Positions 1-7,195 of a stretch of DNA of 11,173 nucleotides are shown here, one piece after another. How positions within the stretch are numbered: position 1 is the stretch's first letter; the number at the start of each line of letters is the position of its first letter. The DNA comes from Phycisphaerales bacterium. GTDB lineage: Bacteria; Planctomycetota; Phycisphaerae; Tepidisphaerales; Tepidisphaeraceae. Under the pieces are notes generated by a model, which saw only the letters and a list, made by a program, of their open reading frames with translations, made no database searches and was not told where the DNA came from. The DNA is taken from the NCBI GenBank assembly GCA_003153655.1, contig PMAK01000087.1, positions 9,812-20,984 of the forward strand. Direction: 5' to 3'. The translations under genes were made by a program, and so were the position numbers.

Positions 1-501
1 AACAGCACCTACGTCCTCGCCACGCGCCCCATTCCCGCAGGCCGCCTCTGGCCGAAAAAGTCGCTGATCTGGGACACCGGAGATCCCTATCTCTACGCGA
101 GAACCACGCGCCAAAACCAAGTCATCATCGGCGGCCAGGACGAACCCTTCCAGAACCCCAAAAAAAGAGACGCCCTCATTCCCGCCAAAACCCAGAACCT
201 CCTCCGCGCGTTTCGCCGCATGTACCCAATCGGCGACATCGAAGTCGAAACTGCCTGGGCCGGAACATTCGCTCAGACCAAAGACGGCCTCCCATACATC
301 GGCCAGATGGACGCCTATCCCAATTGCCACTTTGCCCTCGGCTACGGCGGCAACGGCATCACATTCAGCCTGTTGGCAGCCCAAATTATTCGCGACGACA
401 TTCTCGAAACCCAAAATCCAGCCACTGAACTTTTCTCGTTCAACCGGAATGCAGGTTCCAAACACCGGCGATCTACGCAACAATATGCCCTATCAAGTTA
501 A
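1..501 (+). CDS. FAD-dependent oxidoreductase (DAO family), 3' fragment
   Basis: This is the C-terminal 166 residues of a glycine/D-amino-acid-oxidase-type flavoprotein; the 5' part with the N-terminal dinucleotide-binding motif lies before the window. The frame is open from base 1 to the TAA at 499-501. Recognisable family features are a WAGTFAQTKDGLPYIG stretch (the C-terminal strand region of DAO proteins) followed by LGYGGNGITFSLLAAQII, the glycine-rich segment that contacts FAD near the C-terminus, and a final LFSFNR motif typical of this family. Such enzymes oxidise a C-N bond of an amino acid or amine with FAD; the substrate cannot be told from this fragment. Codon third positions are strongly C-biased, as in the next gene. 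It ends 43 bases before the phospholipase gene on the same strand, so co-transcription is possible. Confidence 0.8.
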   Translation, partial: NSTYVLATRPIPAGRLWPKKSLIWDTGDPYLYARTTRQNQVIIGGQDEPFQNPKKRDALIPAKTQNLLRAFRRMYPIGDIEVETAWAGTFAQTKDGLPYIGQMDAYPNCHFALGYGGNGITFSLLAAQIIRDDILETQNPATELFSFNRNAGSKHRRSTQQYALSS

Positions 502-544
502 ACCCTCTCAACAATCGACCCAGTGAGGTCGAAGGACAACAATC

Positions 545-1732
545 GTGAACAGATCAGAAACGCGAATGTGGCCATCTAAAATGAAACGCCCCCTATTTCA
601 GCTTGGATTGATCCTATTCATGATTGCCGCATCGCGCGGCTCCGCGCGCGCCCAGGACGAATCTCTACCGTTCTCCGACACCCCATTTTCTCCGTCCGAT
701 CCCGCCATCGCGGCGATGCCCGGCGTCTCCGCAGCCGATCTCGGCTTCGTCGCCGATCCCGTCGACGACGATGACTCCTCAAACCCAGGCGGAATCGATC
801 TCATGGACAATCAGGCCACCAAGCCGTCAGCCCCCATGCAACCCCCAGGCAACATCCAGCCCACCGGCCTCGAAGCAAACCCAAGCTCCCAACCAACAAG
901 CGCCCCGACAACCATCGCCTCCACCGCTCCCTCCACACAACCCGAGCAAGCCTCCGCCGTCACCGGACATTTCCCCGCCATCGGTGGAACATTCGGCCTC
1001 GAAGAATTCGTCAACCATTTCGCCCCCTACGAACCCATGTATTTCGTCGGCAGCACCCAGGCGCCGAACATCAAGTTCCAGTTCAGCCTGCGATATCGCC
1101 TCTTCACACCCACCGGCTCACTCGCCACAGCCCACCCCTTCTTCCGCGGATTCAACTTCGCCTATTCGCAGACGTCGTTCTGGAACGTCAGCAATATAAA
1201 CCAGACATTCTTTTACGACACCAGCTATCGCCCCGAGGTCTTCTACTATCTCGAAAGCCTCCCCGGCATCAAAACCGACCCCGGCGACCAGCTCGGCCTT
1301 CAATTCGGCCTCGGCCACGAATCCAACGGCCAGGTAGACCCCAATCATCGATCCATGAACATCGTCTTCCTCCGCCCCATCGTCACCGTCGGCAACGACG
1401 CCGGCTGGTTCTTCACCTTTGCCCCCAAATTTTACGACTACATCGACGGTCTTCCGCTTAACCCGGACATGCCAAAATACCGCGGCTACGCCGATCTCCG
1501 CGTCGTCGCCGGGCTCCGCGACAGTCTCCAACTCGCCGCAATCGGACGCGTCGGCCGCGACGGCAACCGCGGAAGCATTCAGCTCGACCTGACCTATCCG
1601 CTCACCAAACTTCTCAACGGCAATATGGACATCTCACTCGACGCACAATACTTCAACGGCTACGGCGATTCCCTCCTCACATACAACCAGAGAACCACGA
1701 TCTTCCGATTCGGCCTTGCGCTCGTCAGATAA
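545..1732 (+). CDS. pldA: Outer-membrane phospholipase A1 (OMPLA/PldA family)
   Basis: Predicted calcium-dependent outer-membrane phospholipase hydrolysing acyl esters of phospholipids that reach the outer leaflet. The signature HESNG lies at residues 258-262, with His258, Ser260 and Asn272. The His-to-Asn spacing of 14 matches the E. coli triad His142/Ser144/Asn156, and Asp265 aligns with the calcium-region Asp149. Later segments (KYRGYADLRVVAG, LDLTYPLTK, FNGYGDSLLTYNQ) follow the family's beta-strand order up to the C-terminal strand. A signal peptide ends near SARA-Q (residue 36). Residues about 38-140 form a Pro/Ser/Thr/Ala-rich linker absent from E. coli PldA, making this protein about 100 residues longer. 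The start is GTG at 545, with GAAGGA at 531-536; an internal ATG at 581 would still leave a signal peptide. It converges with the sigma gene across a 36-base gap. Confidence 0.9.
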   Translation: MNRSETRMWPSKMKRPLFQLGLILFMIAASRGSARAQDESLPFSDTPFSPSDPAIAAMPGVSAADLGFVADPVDDDDSSNPGGIDLMDNQATKPSAPMQPPGNIQPTGLEANPSSQPTSAPTTIASTAPSTQPEQASAVTGHFPAIGGTFGLEEFVNHFAPYEPMYFVGSTQAPNIKFQFSLRYRLFTPTGSLATAHPFFRGFNFAYSQTSFWNVSNINQTFFYDTSYRPEVFYYLESLPGIKTDPGDQLGLQFGLGHESNGQVDPNHRSMNIVFLRPIVTVGNDAGWFFTFAPKFYDYIDGLPLNPDMPKYRGYADLRVVAGLRDSLQLAAIGRVGRDGNRGSIQLDLTYPLTKLLNGNMDISLDAQYFNGYGDSLLTYNQRTTIFRFGLALVR

Positions 1733-1768
1733 AGACGCCCCAAAAACCACGGCTCGAGAATCTCCCGC

Positions 1769-3451
1769 TTACCGCGGCGCCCCGGGTTTGCCCTGATTAT
1801 TCCCTTCCAATATCGCCCGCCGATTTTCGGCGGTCATCGCCACATTCGGCATATGAACCGCTTCCCCATTATCCAATCGCCTTAAGTCCAAACTCACCGC
1901 CTCCTTCGGCGGATGCCCCATCTTCGACAAAACCTCCACCAAATCCTCCGACACTCGCTTCTTCCAAAGCGGCTTGCTTACGTCCCCGTCGGGATAGGCC
2001 TCTTTCGCAAACTGAATAATCTTCTCCGCCGGCATCCCATCCAACGCCACAAATTCATACCACGTCTGATCAACCAGAACCTGCGCCTTGTCCCCCATCC
2101 ATCGCATCCCGCTGAACGGCGCAGTACGCTTGCCGGCGACTCCCCCGCGACCGGCGGCAGAAGGTTGGATCCTCGTCGTCTGCGCACCTCCACCCAGCGT
2201 TGTGTTTTTCACGCCGGCCAATATGTCCGCGTTCTCCAGAAGAGTCCTCCGATTCTCCTCCGTCATCGCCACATCTTTCAGAACCTGCGCCTGCCCGGAA
2301 GTTGGATCCGTCACCGAAAGCTCAACCGTCCCGCCCGGCGCATGCCCCATGCGCGAGAGAATCTCAACCAGATCCTCCTGAAAATGTTTACGGTAGTTAT
2401 CAACCCCATCCTGCGGCAGACTTCGATCAAAAGCGATGATCCGCTCAATCGGAATGGCATTGATTGCCGTAAGGTCATACCAATTCGTTCCAACTTGCAC
2501 CGACGGCTTCGCACCATGCCAAAGCACCGCAATAAATGGAGCGCGCGTCGGATACCCCTGCCAATACAGACCTCCAGCAACCTGATGTACCGGCGGATTC
2601 ACCGGCGACGGAGACAAATGTGTACCTTGCGTGTTAACCGTCCACGAAACCGGGTTGTCGTTCCGAGTCCCAAACTCTTCATAGTGCACCACCGCCACGC
2701 CGCCGACGCACACGCATACCAGCACCGCAACCGCGGCTGCGATTTTGATTTTGGTCATCATGATAACGCCCTTCAAAGTCGAATGAGCTATCGCAACAGC
2801 CTGACTCGCCGCCACCGGCCCATGCAAAGACGCCGTGATCCGCGCCACCAACTCAACCATCTTCACCTGCGCCGGCACAGCCGCCAACGCCGCTCCCAAA
2901 ACCTCTTCCGTCACCGGAATCTTCTTCCGCAGCATGTACTCCCGCATCTTCGCCAGCGCTCGGAAAAGCCGCTGCCGCGCCGCCGCCTCCGAAATCCCCT
3001 GAACCTCCCCCACCTCCCGGCTGCTCTTCCCCTGCAAATATTTCATCACCACCGCATCCCGATCCGTCGGCGACAAACTCGCCACCGCCTCATCCAACTC
3101 CACCATCAACCGATCTCGATCACCCGCATCAGATCCACCGCTCATTTGTTTCATGACAGCCGCTTGTTCTTCATGACGCCTGCGCCGCAATCGCTGTTTC
3201 CGAAAATCAGCCGCGGCATAACGCGTCACCTGAAACAACCACCCACCCAGAACCACCTTGCTCGAAATACTCTTCGCCCGCCGCATCAAAATGATGAACA
3301 CCGCCTGCGTCACATCCTCGGCCAGATGCGCATCCCCAACCTGCCGCCACGCCGCCGCATACACCATCCCAACATGCCGGCGCACCAACTCATCCAGCGC
3401 CGCGCGCGACCCGGACTGCACGTATTCCTGGAGCAGCTTCCAGTCGTCCAT
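1769..3451 (-). CDS. ECF sigma factor fused to a membrane helix and a duplicated extracytoplasmic domain
   Basis: 560 residues, against about 180-200 for a plain ECF sigma factor. Residues 1-90 are sigma region 2 (ELVRRHVGMVYAAAWRQVGD, AEDVTQAVF, GGWLFQVTRYAAADFRKQ), which binds core polymerase and the -10 element. Residues 115-175 are region 4 (LSPTDRDAVVMKYLQGKS, then a helix-turn-helix with AAARQRLFRALAKMR), which binds the -35 element. A helical linker (180-230) leads to one transmembrane helix at about 236-255. The remainder holds two copies of an unrecognised domain, at about 305-410 and 445-550. Both keep NWYDL/TWYEF, an ERIIAF/EKIIQF helix, EDLVE-LS-MGH and VAMT-ENRR. The likely topology is sigma domain in the cytoplasm and duplicated domain outside, so sensing and transcription may share one chain. 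No separate anti-sigma gene adjoins it. The sigma assignment is firm; the sensory role is inference. Confidence 0.88.
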   Translation of the reverse strand: MDDWKLLQEYVQSGSRAALDELVRRHVGMVYAAAWRQVGDAHLAEDVTQAVFIILMRRAKSISSKVVLGGWLFQVTRYAAADFRKQRLRRRRHEEQAAVMKQMSGGSDAGDRDRLMVELDEAVASLSPTDRDAVVMKYLQGKSSREVGEVQGISEAAARQRLFRALAKMREYMLRKKIPVTEEVLGAALAAVPAQVKMVELVARITASLHGPVAASQAVAIAHSTLKGVIMMTKIKIAAAVAVLVCVCVGGVAVVHYEEFGTRNDNPVSWTVNTQGTHLSPSPVNPPVHQVAGGLYWQGYPTRAPFIAVLWHGAKPSVQVGTNWYDLTAINAIPIERIIAFDRSLPQDGVDNYRKHFQEDLVEILSRMGHAPGGTVELSVTDPTSGQAQVLKDVAMTEENRRTLLENADILAGVKNTTLGGGAQTTRIQPSAAGRGGVAGKRTAPFSGMRWMGDKAQVLVDQTWYEFVALDGMPAEKIIQFAKEAYPDGDVSKPLWKKRVSEDLVEVLSKMGHPPKEAVSLDLRRLDNGEAVHMPNVAMTAENRRAILEGNNQGKPGAPR

Positions 3452-3667
3452 AAAACCAATCTAACCCAATATGGACGAACCGCCGATTTCGTGACAAGGT
3501 TCATCGAATGGGCCGCCCTGACCCACCAATTCCAGCCGGACAGGAATAAGTTTGCTCAGCCTCGACAACTCGATACTATAAAAGCAAAGCCAAAACGACA
3601 GGAGTGCGGCAACCGTCAAATCGAAAATCTCAGGCTGCTCCATCAATCTCTTTCCAGACGCCATTCA
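3452..3667. other. Divergent intergenic region between the sigma and ankyrin genes
   Basis: 216 bases that should hold the promoters of both divergent genes. I find no convincing -35/-10 pair on either strand. An AT-rich patch near 3575-3590 gives TATAGT on the minus strand, but without a good -35 element. A 67-codon minus-strand open frame covers most of the interval and was judged too weak to call. Confidence 0.4.
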
Positions 3668-4684
3668 ATGCCCCTCAAACTCTCGGACAAATTAAAGCTC
3701 GCATCCGTAGCCGCACTCCTGCTGATTGCGCTAACAGGCGTCCTGCTCCTCTACCGGCAATGGCCGACTGATTCACAGACCGCCGCGATTCCAACAACCC
3801 TTCCCGATATCGCCCTCTCCACACCATCCGCCCCCTCGCTCAATGCCGACGCTCGCCGCTTGCTTAGATTGGTTCAATCAGACGACACCGAACAAGCGGC
3901 TGTGATGTTGGCTAAGAATCCCTCACTCGCCAAGGCGAACATCGCCGGTAGCGGCATTACTCCGTTGCATATGGCCCATTCGGTCGCGATGGCCAAGTTG
4001 CTACTCGACAACGGCGCCGATATCAACGCCCGCGATACCCGGCACTCCGCCACGCCGCTTCGATATGTCGCCGCTCGATTATCAGGTCGCAAGCAATCGA
4101 TACTCGATCTGATTCGATTTCTTCAATCCAAAGGCGCTTCCGCCTCGGACATTTATCTCGCCTCGGCCGTGGGAGATGTCACTCAACTGGAAAAAATCCT
4201 GGCGGCAAATCCGTCCCTGATTGACAAGCCCTCTTCTGAAAATGATGTGTTATTTCACGCCTGCGCCCCACTGCAAATCGCCGCCTATGTCGGACAATTT
4301 GACTCGGCAAAACTACTGCTCGAACACGGCGCCAATGTCCACAACCAAGGTAGCTGGAGCAACACCGAGCCACTGGAAAAAGCCGCATGGACCGGCAGCG
4401 CCGACGTCGTCGAGCTACTGCTGGATCATGGCGCAAAGATCGACGGCACCGATAAGGATTTCACCCATTCACCACTCTATAACGCCGCGACAATGGGCCA
4501 CGCCGACGTCGTAAAAATATTGCTGACCCACGGAGCCGCTACTTCCCCCCGGCTCATTCCCGATGTCCGAAACGCGATGAATCAACCTGATCAAGGTGGC
4601 CCCACGCCCGGCACACACGAAGAATTTCAACAGGTGCTGGCAATGCTGAACGCGACCCCACTCACGCAAACGCCGGCACGCTGA
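3668..4684 (+). CDS. Membrane-anchored ankyrin-repeat protein
   Basis: 338 residues. The N-terminus carries a single hydrophobic helix at about 11-29 (LASVAALLLIALTGVLLLY) after a lysine-containing head, so it is a signal anchor or uncleaved signal. A Ser/Thr/Pro-rich spacer follows, then about six ankyrin repeats beginning near residues 97, 128, 161, 199, 233 and 267. The clearest contain TPLHMA with LLLDNGADINARD, PLQIAAYVG with LLLEHGANV, and PLYNAATMGHADVVKILLTHGA. Ankyrin repeats bind protein partners, and no catalytic domain is visible. The reading frame is open far upstream, to 1913, but that part runs opposite the sigma gene and shows no protein-like features. The ATG at 3668 was chosen because it starts the hydrophobic helix directly; its ribosome-binding site is weak. 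It is divergent from the sigma gene and could be linked to it functionally, but nothing proves this. Confidence 0.78.
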   Translation: MPLKLSDKLKLASVAALLLIALTGVLLLYRQWPTDSQTAAIPTTLPDIALSTPSAPSLNADARRLLRLVQSDDTEQAAVMLAKNPSLAKANIAGSGITPLHMAHSVAMAKLLLDNGADINARDTRHSATPLRYVAARLSGRKQSILDLIRFLQSKGASASDIYLASAVGDVTQLEKILAANPSLIDKPSSENDVLFHACAPLQIAAYVGQFDSAKLLLEHGANVHNQGSWSNTEPLEKAAWTGSADVVELLLDHGAKIDGTDKDFTHSPLYNAATMGHADVVKILLTHGAATSPRLIPDVRNAMNQPDQGGPTPGTHEEFQQVLAMLNATPLTQTPAR

Positions 4685-4751
4685 CACGGCAGTCTATGCC
4701 ATCGTCAACTTCTACTTTTTGAAGGATCTATGCCCGCGAAAATCGACTAAA

Positions 4752-4777
4752 AGCGGGTGAAGGGGGTCGAACCCTCG
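4752..4777 (-). other. tRNA-Gly 3'-end fragment, probable attachment-site remnant
   Basis: Read on the minus strand, this stretch has the form of the last 26 bases of a tRNA. It has a five-pair T stem (GAGGG with CCCTT), a seven-base T loop TTCGACC of the canonical TTCRANN type, the acceptor strand CACCCGC and a discriminator T. An acceptor strand CACCCGC with a U discriminator fits bacterial tRNA-Gly. The matching 5' acceptor strand, D arm and anticodon arm are missing, so this is not a working tRNA. Integrative elements commonly carry or recreate such 3' tRNA ends as attachment sites. Here the fragment overlaps the start of an integrase-like tail, which supports that reading. No second copy is present in the window. 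Confidence 0.5.
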
Positions 4778-4960
4778 ACAAAACCCAACAATTCCAGCGG
4801 AAATACAGCGATTTCGGAAACGGGTGGCGTGAAAGCGTCATCACTCCCCTCGTCGCCATTTCCGACTGATGAGGATTTCGAGGCGGTCGCTCTGGCTTGG
4901 ACGAAATTACCGGAACCAATCAGAGCGGGTATAGTTGCAATGGTCAAGGCGGCGACTTAG
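4757..4960 (+). pseudogene. Probable C-terminal remnant of an integrase, overlapping a tRNA-derived att site
   Basis: A 67-residue frame from GTG 4757 to TAG 4960. Its first residues (KGVEPSTK) are the typical by-product of translating the antisense of a tRNA T arm, as often seen at the 3' ends of integrase genes inserted in tRNA genes. The remainder ends in a helical tail with AWTKLPEPIRAGIVAMVKAA. From memory this resembles tails of tyrosine recombinases in planctomycetes; I could not check that. There is no catalytic Arg-His-Arg-Tyr core, and an in-frame TAA at 4748-4750 blocks extension upstream. A six-codon frame (ATG 4731, ending at that TAA) preceded by GAAGGA lies just before it. It could instead be an unrelated small protein. 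Confidence 0.35.
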
Positions 4961-5139
4961 TCCTACAGCGGTAGCCATTCCTTTTTCTGCCCGTCGGCAT
5001 TGATCATTCCCTCAAAGCCGCCCCTTTCATGGATGTTGCAGGGATAGTAACCCATATTGAGCGACAACCGTATCCCATAATGCGGCACCAAATTTGTCAA
5101 GACACCGCACTATAACTTGATGCTGGAATGTAGCTTATT
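4961..5139. other. Intergenic stretch with no confident gene
   Basis: Between the integrase-like tail and the promoter of the first PEP-CTERM gene. The minus strand is open for 48 codons, 5109 to 4963, ending in TAG, and its translation (with PCNIHERGGFEGMINADG) looks somewhat protein-like. It has no clear start or ribosome-binding site and could be the end of a decayed gene. Nothing else is recognised. Confidence 0.3.
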
Positions 5140-5168
5140 TTGACATTTTTGTGGCGTCTGGATATCTT
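5140..5168 (+). promoter_or_regulatory. Sigma-70-type promoter candidate for the first PEP-CTERM gene
   Basis: A perfect TTGACA at 5140-5145, a 17-base spacer, then TATCTT at 5163-5168 (four of six matches to TATAAT). It points toward the ATG at 5288 and would give a 5' leader of roughly 110 bases. It also argues against translation starting at the TTG at 5168, which would fall inside the -10 element. Confidence 0.45.
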
Positions 5169-5279
5169 TGGAAGGCAACTTTTCGGGTCATTTTAATACG
5201 ATTGTCATCGGGCCGCGAAGCGTTTCGCACCTGCTTAGGTCTTTGGCAATCCGACCAATTTTCAACCCCGAAAGGCAAC

Positions 5280-5300
5280 GGAGAACCATGAATCGCAAAA
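5280..5300 (+). repeat. 21-base direct repeat, copy 1 (ribosome-binding site plus start of MNRK)
   Basis: GGAGAACC-ATG-AATCGCAAAA, identical to 6303-6323. It covers the ribosome-binding site and the first codons (Met-Asn-Arg-Lys) of both PEP-CTERM genes. The sequences diverge sharply afterwards. Confidence 0.85.
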
Positions 5301-6238
5301 GTATTCTGCCATTCCACGACTCGAAAGTCACCAGCCACGAGGGACTACTGCTCTACCCGGAACTGGATGAAGCGCTGGGCTTGGTAAAACTCCAAACACC
5401 GATGCACTACGTAAAAGGGTTGACGAGGTTCGTGAGCGGAGGTTCATCTGGGAAGTCTCAGTTTGAACATCCTGAAACTGTCGGTTCGGATAAATGGTCG
5501 TGGCTAAGTCATTCAGGAAATCCCGTCTCAGTGAAAGAGGCCAACACGTTTCGCTCCGCGTTGTCAATTTCGCGTTTGTGTTCATTTGTCGCTATGACCA
5601 CACTCTTATTTTTCGCGAGTTCTGTTCAGGCAACAACCATTATCGACACGACCAGCGTGTGGGCAGGACAAGACGTTGGCACTTGGGGAGAACCAAGCTC
5701 GGCAACTTTCGGGCAGACGTTTACAGTGGGGGCCGATAGCCGGTTGGACTATTGGACATTTTATGTTTCAACTAACGAGGGCACACCGATCAACTTTGCG
5801 GGCTATGTAATGGCGTGGAATGGGACCCACGCGACCGGGCCGGTATTATTCCAATCCGGTGAACTCCAGGCCACCAGCGCGCATTTGCAAGCCGTGACGG
5901 TTAGCACCGGGGAACTTGAGCTAACCCCAGGTGACCAATACGTTGCACTTTTCAGCGCTTCCAACTTCTTCGATGGAGCCACACACCTCGGCTATAACGG
6001 ATACGTCCCGCCGAGCCTCGGAGTCGCCGCCTACGATGGGGGCAACTACGTGTATATTGACAACGGTAATAACTTCAGCGCGTTGACGACTTCCAATTGG
6101 GTAACTACCTACCCGGACCCAAATGGTGACGCAGCATTTGTCATGGGCTTCAATGTGCCCGAGCCAGCAACGGGATCGTTGCTCCTGATCGCCAGCGCTG
6201 GCATCCTCATGTGCCGACGACGAAAGCAATCGGCGTGA
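5288..6238 (+). CDS. PEP-CTERM surface protein, beta-sandwich-like ectodomain, disturbed 5' end
   Basis: 316 residues from ATG 5288, or 235 from GTG 5531. The C-terminus is a PEP-CTERM sorting tag: VPEP at 290-293, a hydrophobic helix, then CRRRK. Exosortase-type systems recognise this tag and release the protein to the surface or extracellular matrix. The ectodomain (FGQTFTVGADSRLDYWTFYV and following strands) resembles beta-sandwich domains common in PEP-CTERM proteins; no enzyme motif is seen. The signal peptide lies unusually far in, at FRSALSISRLCSFVAMTTLL through SSVQA. About 80 residues precede it and include a transposase-like stretch. ATG 5288 has a good GGAGA ribosome-binding site shared with the next gene. 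GTG 5531 has AGGAAA ten bases upstream and would give a normal signal peptide. The two starts cannot be separated here; the longer form is listed. Confidence 0.72.
   Translation: MNRKSILPFHDSKVTSHEGLLLYPELDEALGLVKLQTPMHYVKGLTRFVSGGSSGKSQFEHPETVGSDKWSWLSHSGNPVSVKEANTFRSALSISRLCSFVAMTTLLFFASSVQATTIIDTTSVWAGQDVGTWGEPSSATFGQTFTVGADSRLDYWTFYVSTNEGTPINFAGYVMAWNGTHATGPVLFQSGELQATSAHLQAVTVSTGELELTPGDQYVALFSASNFFDGATHLGYNGYVPPSLGVAAYDGGNYVYIDNGNNFSALTTSNWVTTYPDPNGDAAFVMGFNVPEPATGSLLLIASAGILMCRRRKQSA
5312..5390 (+). mobile_element. Possible transposase N-terminal remnant fused in frame
   Basis: The in-frame translation here reads FHDSKVTSHEGLLLYPELDE followed by ALGLVKL. The pattern of a TS-x-x-GLLL motif followed by ELD and a LGL helix resembles the N-terminus of IS1380-like DDE transposases, recalled from memory and not checked. 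No catalytic domain follows and no terminal inverted repeats were found. If correct, a mobile-element fragment sits between the start codon and the signal peptide of a PEP-CTERM gene. Confidence 0.25.
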
Positions 6239-6254
6239 AACAAGACAGTCGCAA
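6157..6254 (+). repeat. 3'-cap homology block, copy 1 (PEP-CTERM tag and downstream flank)
   Basis: Encodes VPEP, the hydrophobic helix and the arginine cluster of the first PEP-CTERM gene, and continues about 14 bases past the TGA at 6236-6238. It aligns without gaps to 7123-7220, including the non-coding flank (AACAAGACAGTCGC against ATCAAGAGAGTTGC), so the homology is at the DNA level and does not come only from shared protein function. Confidence 0.7.
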
Positions 6255-6302
6255 GCATTCCTCATCAAACTGAACCGCCGAATTGCAGAGACAGTATGAA
6301 AG

Positions 6303-6323
6303 GGAGAACCATGAATCGCAAAA
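6303..6323 (+). repeat. 21-base direct repeat, copy 2
   Basis: Exact second copy of 5280-5300, covering the ribosome-binding site and start codon of the NHL-repeat PEP-CTERM gene. It supports choosing the ATG at 6311 over the upstream in-frame ATG at 6296. Confidence 0.85.
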
Positions 6324-7195
6324 TCATTATGACGCCCGTCGCGTATTTTTCGATGCTAATCACCGCTTTGGCTGTGCTGGTTTTGGTGATGCCGCTGAGA
6401 GCCATGGCTGACCCGATATTATATGTGACAAATTTTAACATCAGCACCGTATCCGCTATCTCGCAAGATGGAACCGTCAGCACATTCGCGTCGGGACTTA
6501 ATAATCCAGAAGGCTTGGCCATCGACGGATCGCATAACCTTTATGCTGCGAATTGGGGGAATGACACAATCAGCAAAATCGCTCCCGATGGAACGGTTAG
6601 TACCTTTGTCCCGAGTATCGACAATCCTCACCAGATGGTCTTTGACTCGAATGGAAATCTGTTCGTCGGCACCGACCAAAATGGCGGGACGATCAGCGAG
6701 ATAACACCCAATGGTTCTGTAAGTACGTTCGTGACTGGGCTGGTCTATCCGCAATATCTGGCCATCGACAGTTCAAACAATTTGTATTTTTCTAACGCAT
6801 CACAAACCACCATCGGCGAAATAACTCCTGGGGCTAGCGTTAGCACTTTTGCTTCTGGGTTGCCGGTGCATTCGGGTATGACTTTCGGCGGACCGAACGA
6901 CAACGACCTATTTGTCGCTTGCGATAACGGCTCGATCATCGAGATCGCTCCTGGTGATAACGTCAGCACATTCGCCACGGGGATGAGTAATCTTTCTGGC
7001 ATCGCCTTCGGAGTAGATGGCGATCTTTACGCCACTGGCGGATCCATCATCTACCAGATTACTCCAAACGGTACAGTTGGAACTTTTGCCTCGGGGATCA
7101 ATGGTGGCATCTCCATCATTGCTGTCCCAGAGCCAACGTCCGTATCGCTGCTGCTGATCGCCAGTGCGGGCATGATGATTCGACGACGACAGTAA
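6311..7195 (+). CDS. PEP-CTERM surface protein with NHL-type beta-propeller
   Basis: 294 residues. A signal peptide ends near RAMA-DP (residue 33). About six repeats of roughly 40 residues then fill the protein. Each runs as a NLY/DLF strand, an SEI/SKIAPDGTVSTFA-type strand, and a GL-NP-GLAID turn; examples are ISKIAPDGTVSTF, ISEITPNGSVSTF and IEIAPGDNVSTF. This pattern is typical of NHL or SMP-30-like beta-propellers, which act as binding scaffolds or occasionally lactonases; I see no conserved catalytic residues. The last 23 residues are a PEP-CTERM tag (VPEP, hydrophobic helix, RRRQ) for exosortase-dependent surface sorting. The start at 6311 is set by GGGAGA six bases upstream and by the identical leader of the preceding gene; ATG 6296 would sit before that ribosome-binding site. 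The gap from the previous stop is 72 bases with no clear terminator, so co-transcription is plausible. Confidence 0.85.
   Translation: MNRKIIMTPVAYFSMLITALAVLVLVMPLRAMADPILYVTNFNISTVSAISQDGTVSTFASGLNNPEGLAIDGSHNLYAANWGNDTISKIAPDGTVSTFVPSIDNPHQMVFDSNGNLFVGTDQNGGTISEITPNGSVSTFVTGLVYPQYLAIDSSNNLYFSNASQTTIGEITPGASVSTFASGLPVHSGMTFGGPNDNDLFVACDNGSIIEIAPGDNVSTFATGMSNLSGIAFGVDGDLYATGGSIIYQITPNGTVGTFASGINGGISIIAVPEPTSVSLLLIASAGMMIRRRQ

Noticed and set aside
1733..1768. Search for a shared terminator between the convergent phospholipase and sigma genes
   Set aside because: The 36-base gap holds no clear stem-loop with T-run on either strand.
3461..3664. 67-codon minus-strand frame between the divergent genes, with a hydrophobic stretch and a possible ribosome-binding site before its second Met
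   Set aside because: Codon third positions lack the bias of the neighbours, the start is ambiguous and no family is recognised. It remains a weak small-protein candidate.
1913..3667. Open frame of about 585 codons on the plus strand opposite the sigma gene, continuous with the ankyrin gene
   Set aside because: Its translation is rich in Arg, His and Pro and has no domain features, as expected for the antisense of a GC-rich gene. The real protein begins at 3668 with a membrane helix.
4963..5109. 48-codon minus-strand stretch with protein-like composition ending at 4963
   Set aside because: It is short, has no start signal and no recognised family; chance or a decayed gene end cannot be told apart.
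5168..5287. Upstream extension of the first PEP-CTERM gene to the TTG at 5168
   Set aside because: The TTG overlaps the -10 element of a good promoter candidate, and the shared ribosome-binding site points to ATG 5288 or a later start.
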